From Polaromonas sp. P2-4 (GTDB lineage: Bacteria; Pseudomonadota; Gammaproteobacteria; Burkholderiales; Burkholderiaceae_C): DNA of 64,000 bases. Below the pieces are notes generated by a model. The model ran no database searches. It saw nothing but the letters and a program-made list of their open reading frames with translations, and was not told the origin of the DNA. Position 1 is the first letter of the stretch; each line of letters begins with the position of its first letter. Of the stretch, positions 1 through 9,461 are shown piece by piece. Location of the stretch: NCBI GenBank assembly GCA_024703855.1, contig CP087965.1, forward strand, positions 4,022,001 to 4,086,000, read 5' to 3'. The translations under genes and the position numbers were made by a program.

Positions 1-284
1 TCACCACCAGCGGGGATAACGCCACGCTGGTCAAGCAGTTTGTCCTGAACCAGGATGGACGCAACCCTGACGGCCTGCTGTACGACAACCAGAGCCTCAA
101 GAAGGGTACTTACCGCCTGGTGTTCGACGTGGCGGGTTACTTCAAGGCGCGGGGCGTTGCATTGCCCGAGCCGAATTTCCTTAACAAAGTGAGCCTCGAT
201 TTCGGCGTGGCCGATACCAGCCAGCACTATCATGTGCCGCTGCTGGTGAGCCCCTGGAGCTATTCGACGTACCGGGGCAGCTGA
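1..284 (+). CDS. uraH: 5-hydroxyisourate hydrolase, C-terminal part (truncated by window edge)
   Basis: The first 284 bases read in one frame (codons from base 3) to a TGA and give about 93 residues of a transthyretin-like protein. The last residues read PWSYSTYRGS, the conserved C-terminal YRGS tail of hydroxyisourate hydrolase, and HYHVPLLVSP just before it is the family's usual strand. The enzyme hydrolyses 5-hydroxyisourate, the product of urate oxidation, to OHCU in the cytoplasm. This fits the urate oxidase gene puuD 3 kb downstream. The N-terminal fifth lies outside the window. Confidence 0.9.
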   Translation, partial: TTSGDNATLVKQFVLNQDGRNPDGLLYDNQSLKKGTYRLVFDVAGYFKARGVALPEPNFLNKVSLDFGVADTSQHYHVPLLVSPWSYSTYRGS

Positions 285-357
285 CAGCCGGCGCAGCGCA
301 ACGTCATGAAGACGTCATGGGAATCGGGTAAAACCAAGCCGCACAACTGGTTTGCCC

Positions 358-1353
358 ATGAACTCAAAATCAATTACCCGTCTTAGCCGCCGTCAGGCCC
401 TTGTATTGTCTGCAGGCGCCGCCGCCAGCCTGGTCGCCCCTCATGCCGGGGCCCAAGGCTATCCCGACCGTCCCGTCAAAATCATCGTGCCCTTTGCCCC
501 TGGCGCCGGTACCGATGCCATGGCCCGCCTGATTGCCAAGCACCTCGGCGAGGTGATGGGGGGCACGTTTGTGGTGGACAACCGTGCCGGGGCTTCGGGC
601 GCCATTGGCACGCAACTGGTGGCGCAGGCGCCGGCCGATGGCTACACGCTGCTGCTGGTTGCTTCGCCTTTCACGACCGTGGCAGCTTCGCTGCCCAGCG
701 CCAACTACGACCCGCTGCGCCAGTTTGCCCCGGTGGGCATGATCGCCACTGGCCCGCTGGTCTGGGCCGCCAATGCCAATTTGCCTGCCAGCAACATGAA
801 AGAGCTGGTGACGCTGGCACGGCAAAAGCCGGGCGCGCTGAACTACGGCTCGGCCGGCGCCGGTGGGGTCAACCATCTGGTGCTGGAGCTGCTGAAATCA
901 CGCACGGGCACCTTCATCACCCATATTCCCTACCGCGGCGTTGCCCCGGCCACCATGGACATGATCGCGGGCCAGGTGCAGCTGATCACGGGCACCATTC
1001 CTGCCTTGCTGCCATTCATCAAGGACGGCCGCATCAAGCCGCTGGCCGTGACCAGCGCCAAGCGTTCCAGTGCCTTGCCCGATGTGCCGAGCATGGCCGA
1101 GGCCGGGCTGTCAGGGATTGATGTCGTCAATTACTTTGCCCTGATGGCGCCTGCCGGTACACCGGCTTCCGTCATCACGCCGCTCAATGCGGCCATCAAC
1201 AAGGTGGTGACCTTGCCCGAGGTGGTGGCACGCTTCAAGGCCGATGCGGTAGAAGCCGCACCCGGCTCGCCCGCGCTGCTTGGCCACTTTATCGAGGCCG
1301 ATTACCGTGCCTGGCGCAATGTGGTGAAGACGCAGAACCTGAAAATTGAGTAG
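358..1353 (+). CDS. Bug/TctC-family periplasmic solute receptor
   Basis: An intact protein of 331 residues. It has a twin-arginine-like N terminus (SRRQALVLSAGAAASLVA) and a cleavage region near APHAGAQG. The mature part opens with YPDRPVKIIVPFAPGAGTD, the standard start of Bug receptors. PADGYTLLL and the LPDVPSMAEAGL motif are also present. Such receptors capture carboxylates or other small acids in the periplasm. No TctA/TctB membrane genes lie nearby, so it is an orphan receptor, as is common in Burkholderiales. The ATG at 358 is preferred to an in-frame TTG six bases upstream. The ligand cannot be read from sequence; a urate-pathway ligand is possible from the position beside uraH. Confidence 0.88.
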   Translation: MNSKSITRLSRRQALVLSAGAAASLVAPHAGAQGYPDRPVKIIVPFAPGAGTDAMARLIAKHLGEVMGGTFVVDNRAGASGAIGTQLVAQAPADGYTLLLVASPFTTVAASLPSANYDPLRQFAPVGMIATGPLVWAANANLPASNMKELVTLARQKPGALNYGSAGAGGVNHLVLELLKSRTGTFITHIPYRGVAPATMDMIAGQVQLITGTIPALLPFIKDGRIKPLAVTSAKRSSALPDVPSMAEAGLSGIDVVNYFALMAPAGTPASVITPLNAAINKVVTLPEVVARFKADAVEAAPGSPALLGHFIEADYRAWRNVVKTQNLKIE

Positions 1354-1360
1354 CTGAGCC

Positions 1361-1530
1361 CCTACGCTTGTCGCTTCGCGTACTGCGCTGCCCCCCGAGG
1401 GGGCGCATTTTTCCTTGGGGCGGCCCGGCGGAAAAACAGGCGTTACCGCGCAGCGAAGGGCCGCCCCGAGCAAGCGACGGCCCCTCGGGGGCAGGGAGCT
1501 ACACGCAGTGAGCGACCGTGGGGGCTTTAT
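1361..1530. repeat. Dispersed GC-rich repeat element, composite inverted form
   Basis: Between the two convergent genes lies GC-rich sequence with a run of C then G around 1389-1405, followed by a TTGGGGCGGCCCGGCGG block. The right half (about 1460-1530) carries a CCCCTCGGGGGC stretch in inverted arrangement with the left half. The left half recurs at 32696-32776. It is non-coding and may fold into a stem that ends transcription from both sides. Confidence 0.6.
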
Positions 1531-2058
1531 TCAATCCTGCCCTTCGGTCAGCGTGTCCAGCTGAAACTTGCCGCTTTTGTGCCACAGCCAGGTGTCGGTG
1601 TAAACCACTTTGCCCAAGCGCGTTGGCGCTGGAAATGGGGACGCCTGCCGGATGGTGCGCTCGATCTCCGCGATGACTTCCGGCGCATGTTTGGGCGCCC
1701 GCATCCAGTCCAGGCGGGTTACGCGGCCGGTCCGGTCAATTTCCACATTCAGCACCCCAACGGCATACAGCATGGGCGGCATCTTGCCCTTGTAAACGCG
1801 GTCCGCATTGAGTGCGTATATATGCGAGGCTCCGTCTTTGCGGTAAGCACGTGACGACACAGAGGCCGAGCTTCGGGCCACCCCAAGGCTTGCCGCCGGG
1901 CCGACTACCGGGGACTCGGGCTGGGATGGTGCCCGGGGAGGTTCTTCGGGCGCCGTTTTACAGGCAGTCACCAGCGCAGAAACAGCGGCAGAGAGAAGGG
2001 CGAGCAGCCAGAAGCGGCGTTCGGGTGAGGCGGTCATACGGATCCTGGCAGTTTTCAC
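1531..2058 (-). CDS. TonB C-terminal-like lipoprotein, probable energy-transducer family protein
   Basis: A 175-residue protein. An N-terminal hydrophobic segment ends in a lipobox-like ALVTACK, so it is probably a lipoprotein anchored in a membrane. A proline-rich linker follows (EEPPRAPSQPESP). The C-terminal half contains VGVLNVEIDRTGRVTRLDWMR and an IRQASPFPAP stretch, the pattern of TonB C-terminal domains found in short energy-transducer-like proteins of Comamonadaceae. No ExbB/ExbD genes are nearby, so a role in TonB-dependent transport is not shown. It is divergently arranged with xdhC. Confidence 0.65.
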   Translation of the reverse strand: MKTARIRMTASPERRFWLLALLSAAVSALVTACKTAPEEPPRAPSQPESPVVGPAASLGVARSSASVSSRAYRKDGASHIYALNADRVYKGKMPPMLYAVGVLNVEIDRTGRVTRLDWMRAPKHAPEVIAEIERTIRQASPFPAPTRLGKVVYTDTWLWHKSGKFQLDTLTEGQD

Positions 2059-2181
2059 GGGTGCTTGGTGCTATGGTGCAATTTGGGGTCAAAATCCTGA
2101 CTGCAGCTGTGCTGAACCGAATTGTGCCGAAGATTGAATCGACTGACACAACCGTTGTGTAACCCGAAGTTTTTTTGTACC

Positions 2182-2991
2182 GTGACCGATAACAAAGCTA
2201 TTTTCCTGACCCGACTTGCGCAGCAGCCAGCAGTGCTGGTGTGGGTGGAGTCCACCCAGGGGTCCGTGCCGCGTGAGGCCGGTACCTGGATGGCCGTCTT
2301 TGCCGATACCGAGGTGGGCACGATTGGTGGCGGCCATCTCGAGTACCAGGCGCTGGAGATGGCCCGCGAGCGGCTTCGGGGCGCGCCGGATGCGGGCCTG
2401 GTCCGGTTAGCGCTGGGGCCGGCGTTGGGCCAGTGCTGCGGCGGCGTGGTGCACCTGCGCTTCGAGCGGGTGACACAGGCCGATGCCGCAACACTGCAAG
2501 CCCGGCTGTATGCCGACTTTACGCCGGTGGCGCTGTTCGGCGGCGGCCATGTGGGCAAGGCACTCGTCAACGTGCTGAGCACGCTGCCCTTTGCCGTGAC
2601 CTGGGTCGACAGCCGTGACGAAATCTTTCCCGAGGCCGTGCCGTTTAACGTGGTCTGCGAGCATTCCGACCCGGTACAGGCCGCGGTAAAAGACCTCGCG
2701 CCTGGCGCGCGGGTGCTGATCATGAGCTTCAGCCATGCTGAAGACCTGGAAGTGGTGGCGGCCTGCCTGAAACGCCAGCGCGAGAAGGGCGATCTGTCCT
2801 ACATCGGCCTGATCGGCAGCAAGACCAAGTGGGCCACCTTCCGTCATCGGCTCGAGGAACGCGGCTTTTCCGCTGACGAACTTGCGCAGGTGACTTGCCC
2901 AATCGGGCTGCCCGGCATCACCGGCAAGGAACCCGAGGTGATCGCCGTTAGCGTGGCGACACAGTTGTTGCAATTGCCGGGTAAACCCTGA
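2182..2991 (+). CDS. xdhC: Xanthine dehydrogenase accessory protein XdhC
   Basis: A 269-residue protein. XdhC binds molybdenum cofactor, promotes its sulfuration and inserts it into xanthine dehydrogenase. Family signatures are visible: an N-terminal VESTQGSVPREAGTWMAV, then GTIGGGHLEYQAL, LGPALGQCCGGVV with the twin cysteines, and a Rossmann-like C-terminal half with LFGGGHVGKALV and YIGLIGSKTKWA. I chose the GTG at 2182, where the protein becomes family-like; upstream in-frame codons do not. The xdhAB genes it serves lie about 35 kb away on the other strand. It is followed by puuD in the same direction. Confidence 0.9.
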   Translation: MTDNKAIFLTRLAQQPAVLVWVESTQGSVPREAGTWMAVFADTEVGTIGGGHLEYQALEMARERLRGAPDAGLVRLALGPALGQCCGGVVHLRFERVTQADAATLQARLYADFTPVALFGGGHVGKALVNVLSTLPFAVTWVDSRDEIFPEAVPFNVVCEHSDPVQAAVKDLAPGARVLIMSFSHAEDLEVVAACLKRQREKGDLSYIGLIGSKTKWATFRHRLEERGFSADELAQVTCPIGLPGITGKEPEVIAVSVATQLLQLPGKP

Positions 2992-3020
2992 ATCACGGTG
3001 CTAGCCTGGATGGCAAAAAC

Positions 3021-3028
3021 TGTATACA
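3021..3028. promoter_or_regulatory. Short palindrome TGTATACA upstream of puuD, candidate operator
   Basis: A perfect 8-base palindrome lies in the 170-base gap between xdhC and puuD. GntR-type regulators often bind TGTATACA-like sites. No such regulator is encoded nearby, so this is only a candidate site. Confidence 0.25.
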
Positions 3029-3161
3029 CTTCGGTAGACAGGTCGCAGCGGAGCTGGGCAACGTCATCGTTCCCTTGTTCGCGGCCCAATTGCTGCTCAG
3101 AGCGCCCGCAGTGGTGAGCAGGTTGGAAGCAAGCGGCGTTCTGCCGCAAGGTTAAAGAGAC

Positions 3162-4380
3162 ATGGAAAGCTACCTTCTCGACTGGGCCAACCTGCTGCTG
3201 CGCTGGGTCCACGTCATCACCGCCATCGCCTGGGTTGGCTCCTCGTTTTACTTTGTCTTTCTCGATTCGAGCCTGACACCGCCGGTCGATGAAGACTTGA
3301 AAAAGCAGGGCGTCAGCGGCGAGCTCTGGGCCGTACACGGCGGCGGTTTTTACCACCCGGTCAAGTTCGCCGTCAAACCGCCGCAGATGCCGGACCACCT
3401 GCACTGGTTTTATTGGGAAAGCTACAGCACCTGGCTGTCGGGCTTTGCCCTTTTTACGGTGTCCTATCTCTGGAGCGCCGGCACCTATCTGATCGACAAG
3501 TCCTTGATGAACTGGTCGTCCGGCGCGGCCATTGGTGTCGCGCTGTCTTTCCTGGTGGTGTTCTGGATGCTGTACGACGGTATTTGTCAGTTGTTGGGCC
3601 AGCGCAAGAATGGCGATGCCATGGTGGGCGCGCTGGTCGCCGTACTGGTCTGTGCCGCCTCGTGGCTGGCCTGCCACTGGTTTGCCGGGCGCGCCGCCTT
3701 TTTGCTGGTGGGCGCCATGATGGCCACCGCGATGAGCGCCAATGTGTTTTTCTGGATCATTCCGGGCCAGCGCAAGGTGGTCGCCGCCATCAAGGCCGAC
3801 CAGCCGGTGGACCCGGTGCATGGCCAGCGCGGCAAGCAGCGCAGCGTACACAACACCTACTTCACGCTGCCGGTGCTGTTTGCCATGCTGAGCAACCACT
3901 ACAGCTTCACCTGGAGCCATCCGCAGAACTGGCTGGTGTTGATTCTGATGATGCTGGCTGGTGCCGCCATCCGCCAGTTTTTTGTGCTGCGCCATGGCTA
4001 CAAGCTGGGCCTGCAACCGTCACCCGCTGGGCTACGCGCTGGTGGGGGTTGTCGTGATCGGCAGTGTGCTGGTCTGGCTGAAACCGGTTGCTACTGAATC
4101 AATAGCTGGTGGTGCCCGTCCTTCGGGGGCTGCAGCTCAAAATGACTATAAAACTGTGCAAAACGTGCTGGAGCAGCGCTGCTACCAGTGCCATGGGGCG
4201 CAGCTGCAGATGAAAAACGTGCGGCTGGATTCACCAGCGCTGATCAAGCAGCACGCACAGTCGGTGTACCAACAGGTGGTGGTCACCAAGCTCATGCCCA
4301 TGAACAACGCCACCGGCATCACCGAGGCCGAGCGCCTGGCGGTCAAGCAGTGGTTTGAGGCGGGTGCAAAGACGCCGTAG
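3162..4380 (+). CDS. puuD: PuuD-type membrane urate oxidase with C-terminal cytochrome c domain (one frameshift)
   Basis: About 405 residues once a single shift near 4014 is corrected. The first ~285 residues are membrane-embedded (WVHVITAIAWVGSSFYF, GGFYHPVKFAV, MMATAMSANVFFWIIPGQ) and match the urate hydroxylase domain of PuuD. The tail is a c-type cytochrome with the heme motif CYQCH near 4175 and LMPMNNATGITEAER after it. PuuD oxidises urate and passes electrons to the respiratory chain through the heme. At the break the DNA reads GGGCCTGCAACCG where GGC-CGC-AAC-CG would restore KLGRNRHPLGY, so one T is extra. The linker between the two domains (4091-4146) is a copy of a dispersed repeat that is read through in frame. 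Confidence 0.88.
4091..4146 (+). repeat. Copy of dispersed repeat family A inside the puuD coding sequence
   Basis: The stretch aligns by eye with the reverse complements of 58661-58720 and 63476-63532. All share ATAGCTG, then GCCC-rich sequence, a GGGCT block and a closing TTTGAC- or AATGAC-like end. Here it has no stop codon in the puuD frame and encodes TESIAGGARPSGAAAQND between the membrane and cytochrome domains. Confidence 0.7.
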
Positions 4381-4695
4381 CCAGCGTTTTGCCCGGGCAT
4401 CCGTGCCCGTTGCCGACAAAGGCGATGCGTGGAGTCTTGCATCGCCTTGTCTGGTCGTAGGTTGACAGCCTGACAGCACGTGTACGCGTATATCAGCGAC
4501 ATGCCAACACACAAAAACACCCACGTCTGTCCGTAAAACCGCTTACCGGTTTTACGGACAGACGTGCTTCAATCTGCCGTGCATCAAGCGCGCTATGTGG
4601 TGTCAATCTCAAGGTGCAGCCGGCTTTCAGTGCCTGCATACTTCTGGCCGACGGTGTCTTGTCACCACTTTTTAATAACAAAGGAGACAACAACC
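4381..4695. other. Intergenic region between puuD and the binding-protein gene
   Basis: No gene is seen in these 315 bases. The region holds a long perfect palindrome (4522-4566) and ends with an AAGGAG ribosome-binding site at about 4680-4685, ahead of the GTG start at 4696. Confidence 0.6.
4522..4566. terminator. Perfect 20-bp inverted repeat with 5-base loop
   Basis: The left arm 4522-4541 and right arm 4547-4566 are exact reverse complements, with loop CTTAC. No T run follows, so it may be a Rho-dependent or bidirectional stop, a stable mRNA end, or a regulatory site. A 20-bp perfect arm is longer than an ordinary operator half-site. Confidence 0.5.
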
Positions 4696-5829
4696 GTGAA
4701 GCCTTTTCAATCCCTGATTCGTAGTTTGGCCGTAGGCGGCGTCATGGCGGCCTCGCTGGCGGCCGGGGCTGCCCAGATCGTCGTGGGGCAGGTCGCGCCC
4801 ATGACGGGTCTGGAGGGCAACCAGGGACGCGCTTATTCGACCGGTATCCGGCTGGCATTGAACAAGGCCAACACGGCGGGCGGGGTGAACGGCCATACCT
4901 TTTCCCTGATGAGCAAGGACGATGGCGGCCGCCCTGCCGACACCATGGCCGCCACCAGGCTCTTGCTCAGTGAGAGCCGCCCGCTGGTGCTGGCGGGCTA
5001 TTTTGGTGACCGAAGCATTGGCGAACTGGTGAGCTCGGGTCTGCTTGAAAAAGAAAACATTGCGTTGGTGGGTTACCGTATCAACGAGATCCGGGGCGAG
5101 GCACCTTTGGTCTACAGCGTTCGTGCCACCTTGCGTGATGAAATCAACAAGATCGTCGAGCACCTTGCCACGGTAGGCATCACACGCCTTGGACTGTTTT
5201 ACCAGGATGGGCCCGCTGCCCCGCTGCTGATTGCGGCCATGGAAGAGGTGGCGAAGAGCAAGGGTGTCAAGCTCACGGTCAAAGGGTCTTACGCGCCGGG
5301 CACGGCCAAGGTCACCAGCGCAGTTGTCGATACTTTTGTTGCTGCATCGCCGCAGGCGATCATCATTGTGTCCAGTGGCTCGGCCGCTGCGGCCTTTATT
5401 GAAAAATACCGGATGGACGGTGGTGTGGCGCAATTGTTCGCCCACTCCGGCGCAGATATCGAGCAGATCTCCCAGCGGCTGGGCGAAGAGCAGATGAAAG
5501 GCGTGGCCATTGCGCAGGTCACGCCCAACCCGTACAAAATTTCAGGACGGCTGATCAAGGAGTTCAGCGACATAACGGCCAAGACGCCCAATCTGGACGT
5601 GCCGGTGAGCTACGCCATGATGGAAGGCTATATTGCCGGCTCGGTGATTGTGGATGCGGTGCGGCGCATGGGGGCCAAGGTGTCGCGCGAGGGCTTCGTG
5701 GCTGCGCTTGAGAGCATCGACAACCTCGATCTCGGCGGCTACAAGGTGGGCTTCAAGCCCGGCGTGCGTTCCGGCTCGAAGTTCGTCGAGCTGACTATCA
5801 TCACCGCGACAGGACGTATTCGCCAGTAA
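4696..5829 (+). CDS. ABC-type branched-chain amino acid/amide substrate-binding protein (Peripla_BP_6)
   Basis: About 377 residues, intact. A GTG start is chosen at 4696 because AAGGAG lies 10-15 bases upstream and the protein then begins with a clean signal peptide (IRSLAVGGVMAASLAAGAAQ). The mature part has IVVGQVAPMTGLEG and GVNGHTFSLMSKDDGG, typical of the LivK/AmiC-like periplasmic binding fold. The C terminus has SYAMMEGYIAGSVIVDAV and GFVAALESIDNLDLGGY, as usual for this family. No LivHMGF genes are next to it, so it is an orphan receptor whose partner permease is elsewhere. The ligand is unknown. Confidence 0.85.
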   Translation: MKPFQSLIRSLAVGGVMAASLAAGAAQIVVGQVAPMTGLEGNQGRAYSTGIRLALNKANTAGGVNGHTFSLMSKDDGGRPADTMAATRLLLSESRPLVLAGYFGDRSIGELVSSGLLEKENIALVGYRINEIRGEAPLVYSVRATLRDEINKIVEHLATVGITRLGLFYQDGPAAPLLIAAMEEVAKSKGVKLTVKGSYAPGTAKVTSAVVDTFVAASPQAIIIVSSGSAAAAFIEKYRMDGGVAQLFAHSGADIEQISQRLGEEQMKGVAIAQVTPNPYKISGRLIKEFSDITAKTPNLDVPVSYAMMEGYIAGSVIVDAVRRMGAKVSREGFVAALESIDNLDLGGYKVGFKPGVRSGSKFVELTIITATGRIRQ

Positions 5830-5854
5830 GCTCCGGCACAGCACTTCACCCGTT

Positions 5855-6791
5855 TCACCAGTTACTGGCCAGCCCCGCCGCACGGGTAGAAGGTTTCTCA
5901 AAATGGGCGGCCAAAAAGTCCACAAAAGCCCTGACGCGGCCTGACAGCTGGTGCCGCTGCGGGTAGACCGCATGAATATCGGCGGGTGGCGTACGGTAGT
6001 TTTCCAGCACCTGCACCAGCCGGCCGCTGCGCAGGTATTTGGCAATGTCCCATTCGGCGCGCATCAAGATGCCGTGCCCGTCCAGCGCCCAGTTCACCCG
6101 CAATTTCACCGTCGCTGGTGCTCAGGTTGCCGCGCACCTTGACGGCCTCCGTGCGCTTGCCCGCGCTCAGGCGCCACACGCCGTAAGCCTCATCCCCCTG
6201 CCGTATGCAGATGCAGTTGTGCTGCGTCAGGTCGTTCGGCACCTTGGGTGTGCCGTGTTTGGCCAGGTAGGCCGGCGAGGCGCACAGCAGGCGGCGGTTG
6301 GGTGCAATTTTTCGGGCCATCACGCGGGCGTCGGGTGGTTCGCCAAAGCGGATGCAGACGTCAAACGCGTCCTCGGTCAGCGGCGGCGGTTTGACTGAGA
6401 GTTGCAGTTGCACCTGCACATCGGGGTGGCTTTTGACGAAGCGCGAAATCAGCGGCGCCACGTGGCTGCGCCCAAAACCCAGCGTGGCATTCACGCGCAG
6501 CAAACCCTTGGGCACCGCCACGGCACTGGACACCAGTTGTTCCATGTCGTCAATGTCGGCCAGGATGCGCCGCGCGTGGGTCAGGTAAATCTCCCCTTCC
6601 TGCGTCAGGCTGGTGCGGCGGGTGGTGCGGTTAAGCAGCTGTACGCCCAGCCGGGCTTCCATCTGCGCCAGCCGTTTGCTGATGGCGGCCGTGGTCACGC
6701 CCAGCTCACGGCCGGTGGCTGAAAAGCTGCCTGTAGCGGGCCAGCAGGCTGAAAAAGCCATCTCGGAAGGGGCGGAGGTTGACGTGTTCAT
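5855..6791 (-). CDS. LysR-family regulator, divergent from ttuC (frameshifted)
   Basis: About 310 residues when corrected. The N-terminal winged helix is clear (RELGVTTAAISKRLAQMEARLGVQL), followed by the DmlR/TtuA-like effector domain (RRLLCASPAYLAKHGTPK). The frame changes near 6105: coding-strand GCGGGTGAACTGG should be GCGGTGAACTGG, after which VNWALDGHGILMRAEWD continues. A second anomaly is at residues 11-20, where AFSACWPAT should probably read AFFSLLART; a missing T and an extra T compensate there. It is transcribed away from ttuC with about 95 bases between them, so it probably controls the tartrate genes. Confidence 0.8.
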
Positions 6792-6885
6792 TCTTAACTT
6801 GAATTTAACAATGACATAACTTTAATGGCTTTTGTTGCGCTCATCAATCGCTACATTCAACACCACAACTACTCAGGAGATTTAC

Positions 6886-7977
6886 ATGAAGACGTACAAA
6901 ATCGCCTGCATCCCCGGTGATGGCATTGGCAAGGAAGTGGTGCCTGCGGGCCAGACCGTGCTGGAGGCGCTGGCCGCCACGCAAAATGAATTTGCCTTCG
7001 AGTTCACCTCGTTTGACTGGGGTGGTGACTACTTCCGCCAGCACGGCGTGATGATGCCCGAGAACGGCCTGGACGCGTTGCGCAACCAGGACGCCATCCT
7101 GTTTGGCTCGGCCGGTGACCCGCACATCCCTGACCACATCACCCTGTGGGGCCTGCGCCTGAAAATCTGCCAGGGGTTCGATCAGTACGCCAATGTGCGG
7201 CCCACCCGCATCCTGCCCGGCATAGACGCACCGCTCAAGCGCTGCAAGCCGCAAGACCTCGACTGGGTCATCGTGCGCGAAAACTCCGAGGGCGAATACG
7301 CCGGTGTGGGCGGCCGCGCCCACCAGGGCCACCCAATTGAAGTGGCCACCGATTTGTCGGTGATGACGCGTGCCGGTGTCGAGCGCATCATGCGCTACGC
7401 CTTCAAGCTGGCGCAGTCGCGCCCGCGCAAACTGCTGACGGTGGTGACAAAATCCAACGCCCAGCGCCACGCCATGGTGATGTGGGACGAGATTGCCTTG
7501 CAGATCAGCAAAGAGTTCCCCGACGTGACCTGGGACAAGGAACTGGTGGACGCCTGCACCGCCCGCATGGTGAATCGCCCCGCCTCGCTCGACACCCTAG
7601 TCGCCACCAACCTGCACGCCGATATTTTGAGCGACCTGGCCGCCGCTTTGGCCGGCAGCCTCGGCATTGCGCCTACCGGCAACATCGACCCCGAGCGTCG
7701 CTACCCCAGCATGTTCGAGCCCATCCACGGCTCGGCCTTTGACATCATGGGCAAGGGGCTGGCCAACCCGGTGGGCACCTTCTGGAGTTGCGTGATGCTG
7801 CTGGAGCACCTGGGTGAAAACGCAGCGGCAGCGGCATTGATGGCGGCGATTGAACAGGTCACGGCCAACCCGACCCTGCACACCCGGGACCTGGGTGGCA
7901 GCGCCACCACGGCCGACGTGACGCAAGCCGTGTGCGCGCAGATTGCCCAGCCGCAGGCGCAAAGAAAAGCGGCCTGA
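6886..7977 (+). CDS. ttuC: Tartrate dehydrogenase/decarboxylase (isocitrate/isopropylmalate dehydrogenase family)
   Basis: Intact, 363 residues, with the SD AGGAG a few bases before the ATG at 6886. The N terminus KIACIPGDGIGKEVVPAG and the motif ENSEGEYAGVGGR mark a NAD-dependent beta-decarboxylating dehydrogenase. VTKSNAQRHAMVMWDE, DILSDLAAALAGSLG and FEPIHGSAFDI supply the metal and cofactor residues. Family members of this type act on tartrate, D-malate or both. The LysR gene upstream and the glycerate kinase (ttuD) downstream favour the tartrate-to-glycerate pathway. Confidence 0.85.
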   Translation: MKTYKIACIPGDGIGKEVVPAGQTVLEALAATQNEFAFEFTSFDWGGDYFRQHGVMMPENGLDALRNQDAILFGSAGDPHIPDHITLWGLRLKICQGFDQYANVRPTRILPGIDAPLKRCKPQDLDWVIVRENSEGEYAGVGGRAHQGHPIEVATDLSVMTRAGVERIMRYAFKLAQSRPRKLLTVVTKSNAQRHAMVMWDEIALQISKEFPDVTWDKELVDACTARMVNRPASLDTLVATNLHADILSDLAAALAGSLGIAPTGNIDPERRYPSMFEPIHGSAFDIMGKGLANPVGTFWSCVMLLEHLGENAAAAALMAAIEQVTANPTLHTRDLGGSATTADVTQAVCAQIAQPQAQRKAA

Positions 7978-8019
7978 TGGACTGTCAGTGAAATTGCAAC
8001 AACCAAAAGGAGACAAACC

Positions 8020-8992
8020 ATGAAAAAGCTTTTATGTGCATTCGGCCTGGCCTTTCTGGCGCCGCTGGCCTGGGCCCAGGTCGCTTCGGTGAGCCCTGGG
8101 CCGGGCTGCCCCTGACAAGAACGTGCTGTACTGGCAGGCCTTCCCGCCAGGCGGCGAGTCTGACCTGTCGGCCCGCCACCAACAGGTTGTGCTGAAGAAA
8201 AAATGCCTCGCAATCGAGACCATCATCCAGTACAAGGCCGGTGCGGGCGGGGGACTGATGTGGGGCCAGATGAACCAGTTGCCGGGCGACGGGCTCAACG
8301 TGGTGGGCATCAATCTGCCGCATATCGTGTTCCAGCCGCTGGAGGGACAGGTGCAATACAAGACGCAGGACATCACGCCGGTGTTCTGGTTCCACTACAC
8401 GCCCGACATCCTCGTGGTGCCCGAGGCTAGCCCGATCAAGACTTTCGCCGATTTCATCAATGCGGCCAAGGCCAAGCCTGGTCAGCTCAGTCTGGGTGGC
8501 TCGGGTCTGAACTCGGCCAACCATGCGGCGCACGAACGGCTGAATGCGGCTTTCGGCGTCAAGACCAACTACATCCCTTACAAAGGCACGGGCGACATGG
8601 CCACGGCGGTGATCGGTTCCCAGATCGACGGCGCCATGACCTACACGCCGTTCGCCATCAGCAACAAGACCCGCCTGCGGCCGCTCGCCGTGGCCATGGA
8701 AAAACGCCATCCGCTGATGCCCGATGTGCCCACATTCAAGGAGCTCGGTGTGGACTGGGTCGATGGCGCCTACCGCGGCATCGGTGTGCCCAAGTCAACC
8801 ACGCCCGAAGCGCGCAAACGCCTCTCGGACCTCTGGGCCGCACTGAACAGCGACCCCGAAATGAAGGAGCTAGCAGCCCGTAGCGGGTTCGAGTTGGTCC
8901 ATGTCGGCGTCGATCAGATGGACGCCTTTATGAAAGACAAGGTGCGTCTGTATACCGACGGTGCGCAGCGACTTGGCCTAGGCAAGAAATAA
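8020..8992 (+). CDS. Bug/TctC-family receptor in the tartrate cluster (one frameshift)
   Basis: The ATG at 8020 follows an AAGGAGACAAACC leader and encodes a signal peptide (MKKLLCAFGLAFLAPLAWAQ). The frame breaks at about 8080-8111, and the receptor then continues in the next frame from PDKNVLYWQAFPPGGESD to GLGKK at 8992. The part after the shift has YIPYKGTGDMATAVIGSQ and PLMPDVPTFKELGVDW, the usual Bug pattern. It sits 42 bases after ttuC and is likely co-transcribed with it. The ligand is possibly tartrate or a related hydroxy-acid, by location only. Confidence 0.78.
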
Positions 8993-9088
8993 GCCGGGCG
9001 GCAGTGACCCGGTGTGCTGACGGAGGCCTCGACAGTCATCATCCGGGGTTAGAGGCGAGTTACGACATGACGCACATCAAGGCAGGCA

Positions 9089-9394
9089 ATCACCTCCAGC
9101 AAGCGCGCCGCCGCCTTGCCTGATGTGCCCACGCTGGACGAGGCCGGCCTCAAGGGCTTTAACCTGGGCACCTGGTTTGGTGTGCTGGCGCCCGCAACCA
9201 CGCCCAAAGACATCGTGACCCGGCTGAACACCGAAATGGTCAAAATCATCCACTCGCCCGACTTCAGGCAACGCATGGCCGACATTGGCGCCGAGCCGAT
9301 TGGTAATACGCCCGAGCAGATGGCTCAGCAGATCAAAGATGACACGGAGCGGTTTGCGAAACTGGTGAAGGAGGCCAAGGTCAGTATTGAGTGA
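9089..9394 (+). pseudogene. C-terminal fragment of a third Bug receptor
   Basis: About 100 residues of a Bug receptor C terminus are present (SSKRAAALPDVPTLDEAGL, then WFGVLAPATTPKDIVTRLN and a normal end). Nothing upstream resembles the other two thirds of the protein, and no ribosome-binding site is seen. It is a 5'-deleted remnant rather than a frameshifted gene. Confidence 0.75.
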
Positions 9395-9461
9395 CTGTGG
9401 CCCCCACGCATCTCATTTCTCTCCGTTCGCTCTGATGTATCGAACTATGCCCCCGAGGTGT

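Noticed and set aside
2844..4016. A 390-residue minus-strand frame over xdhC and puuD
   Set aside because: Antisense to two recognised genes; no motif, and His/Gln-rich as expected of a shadow frame.
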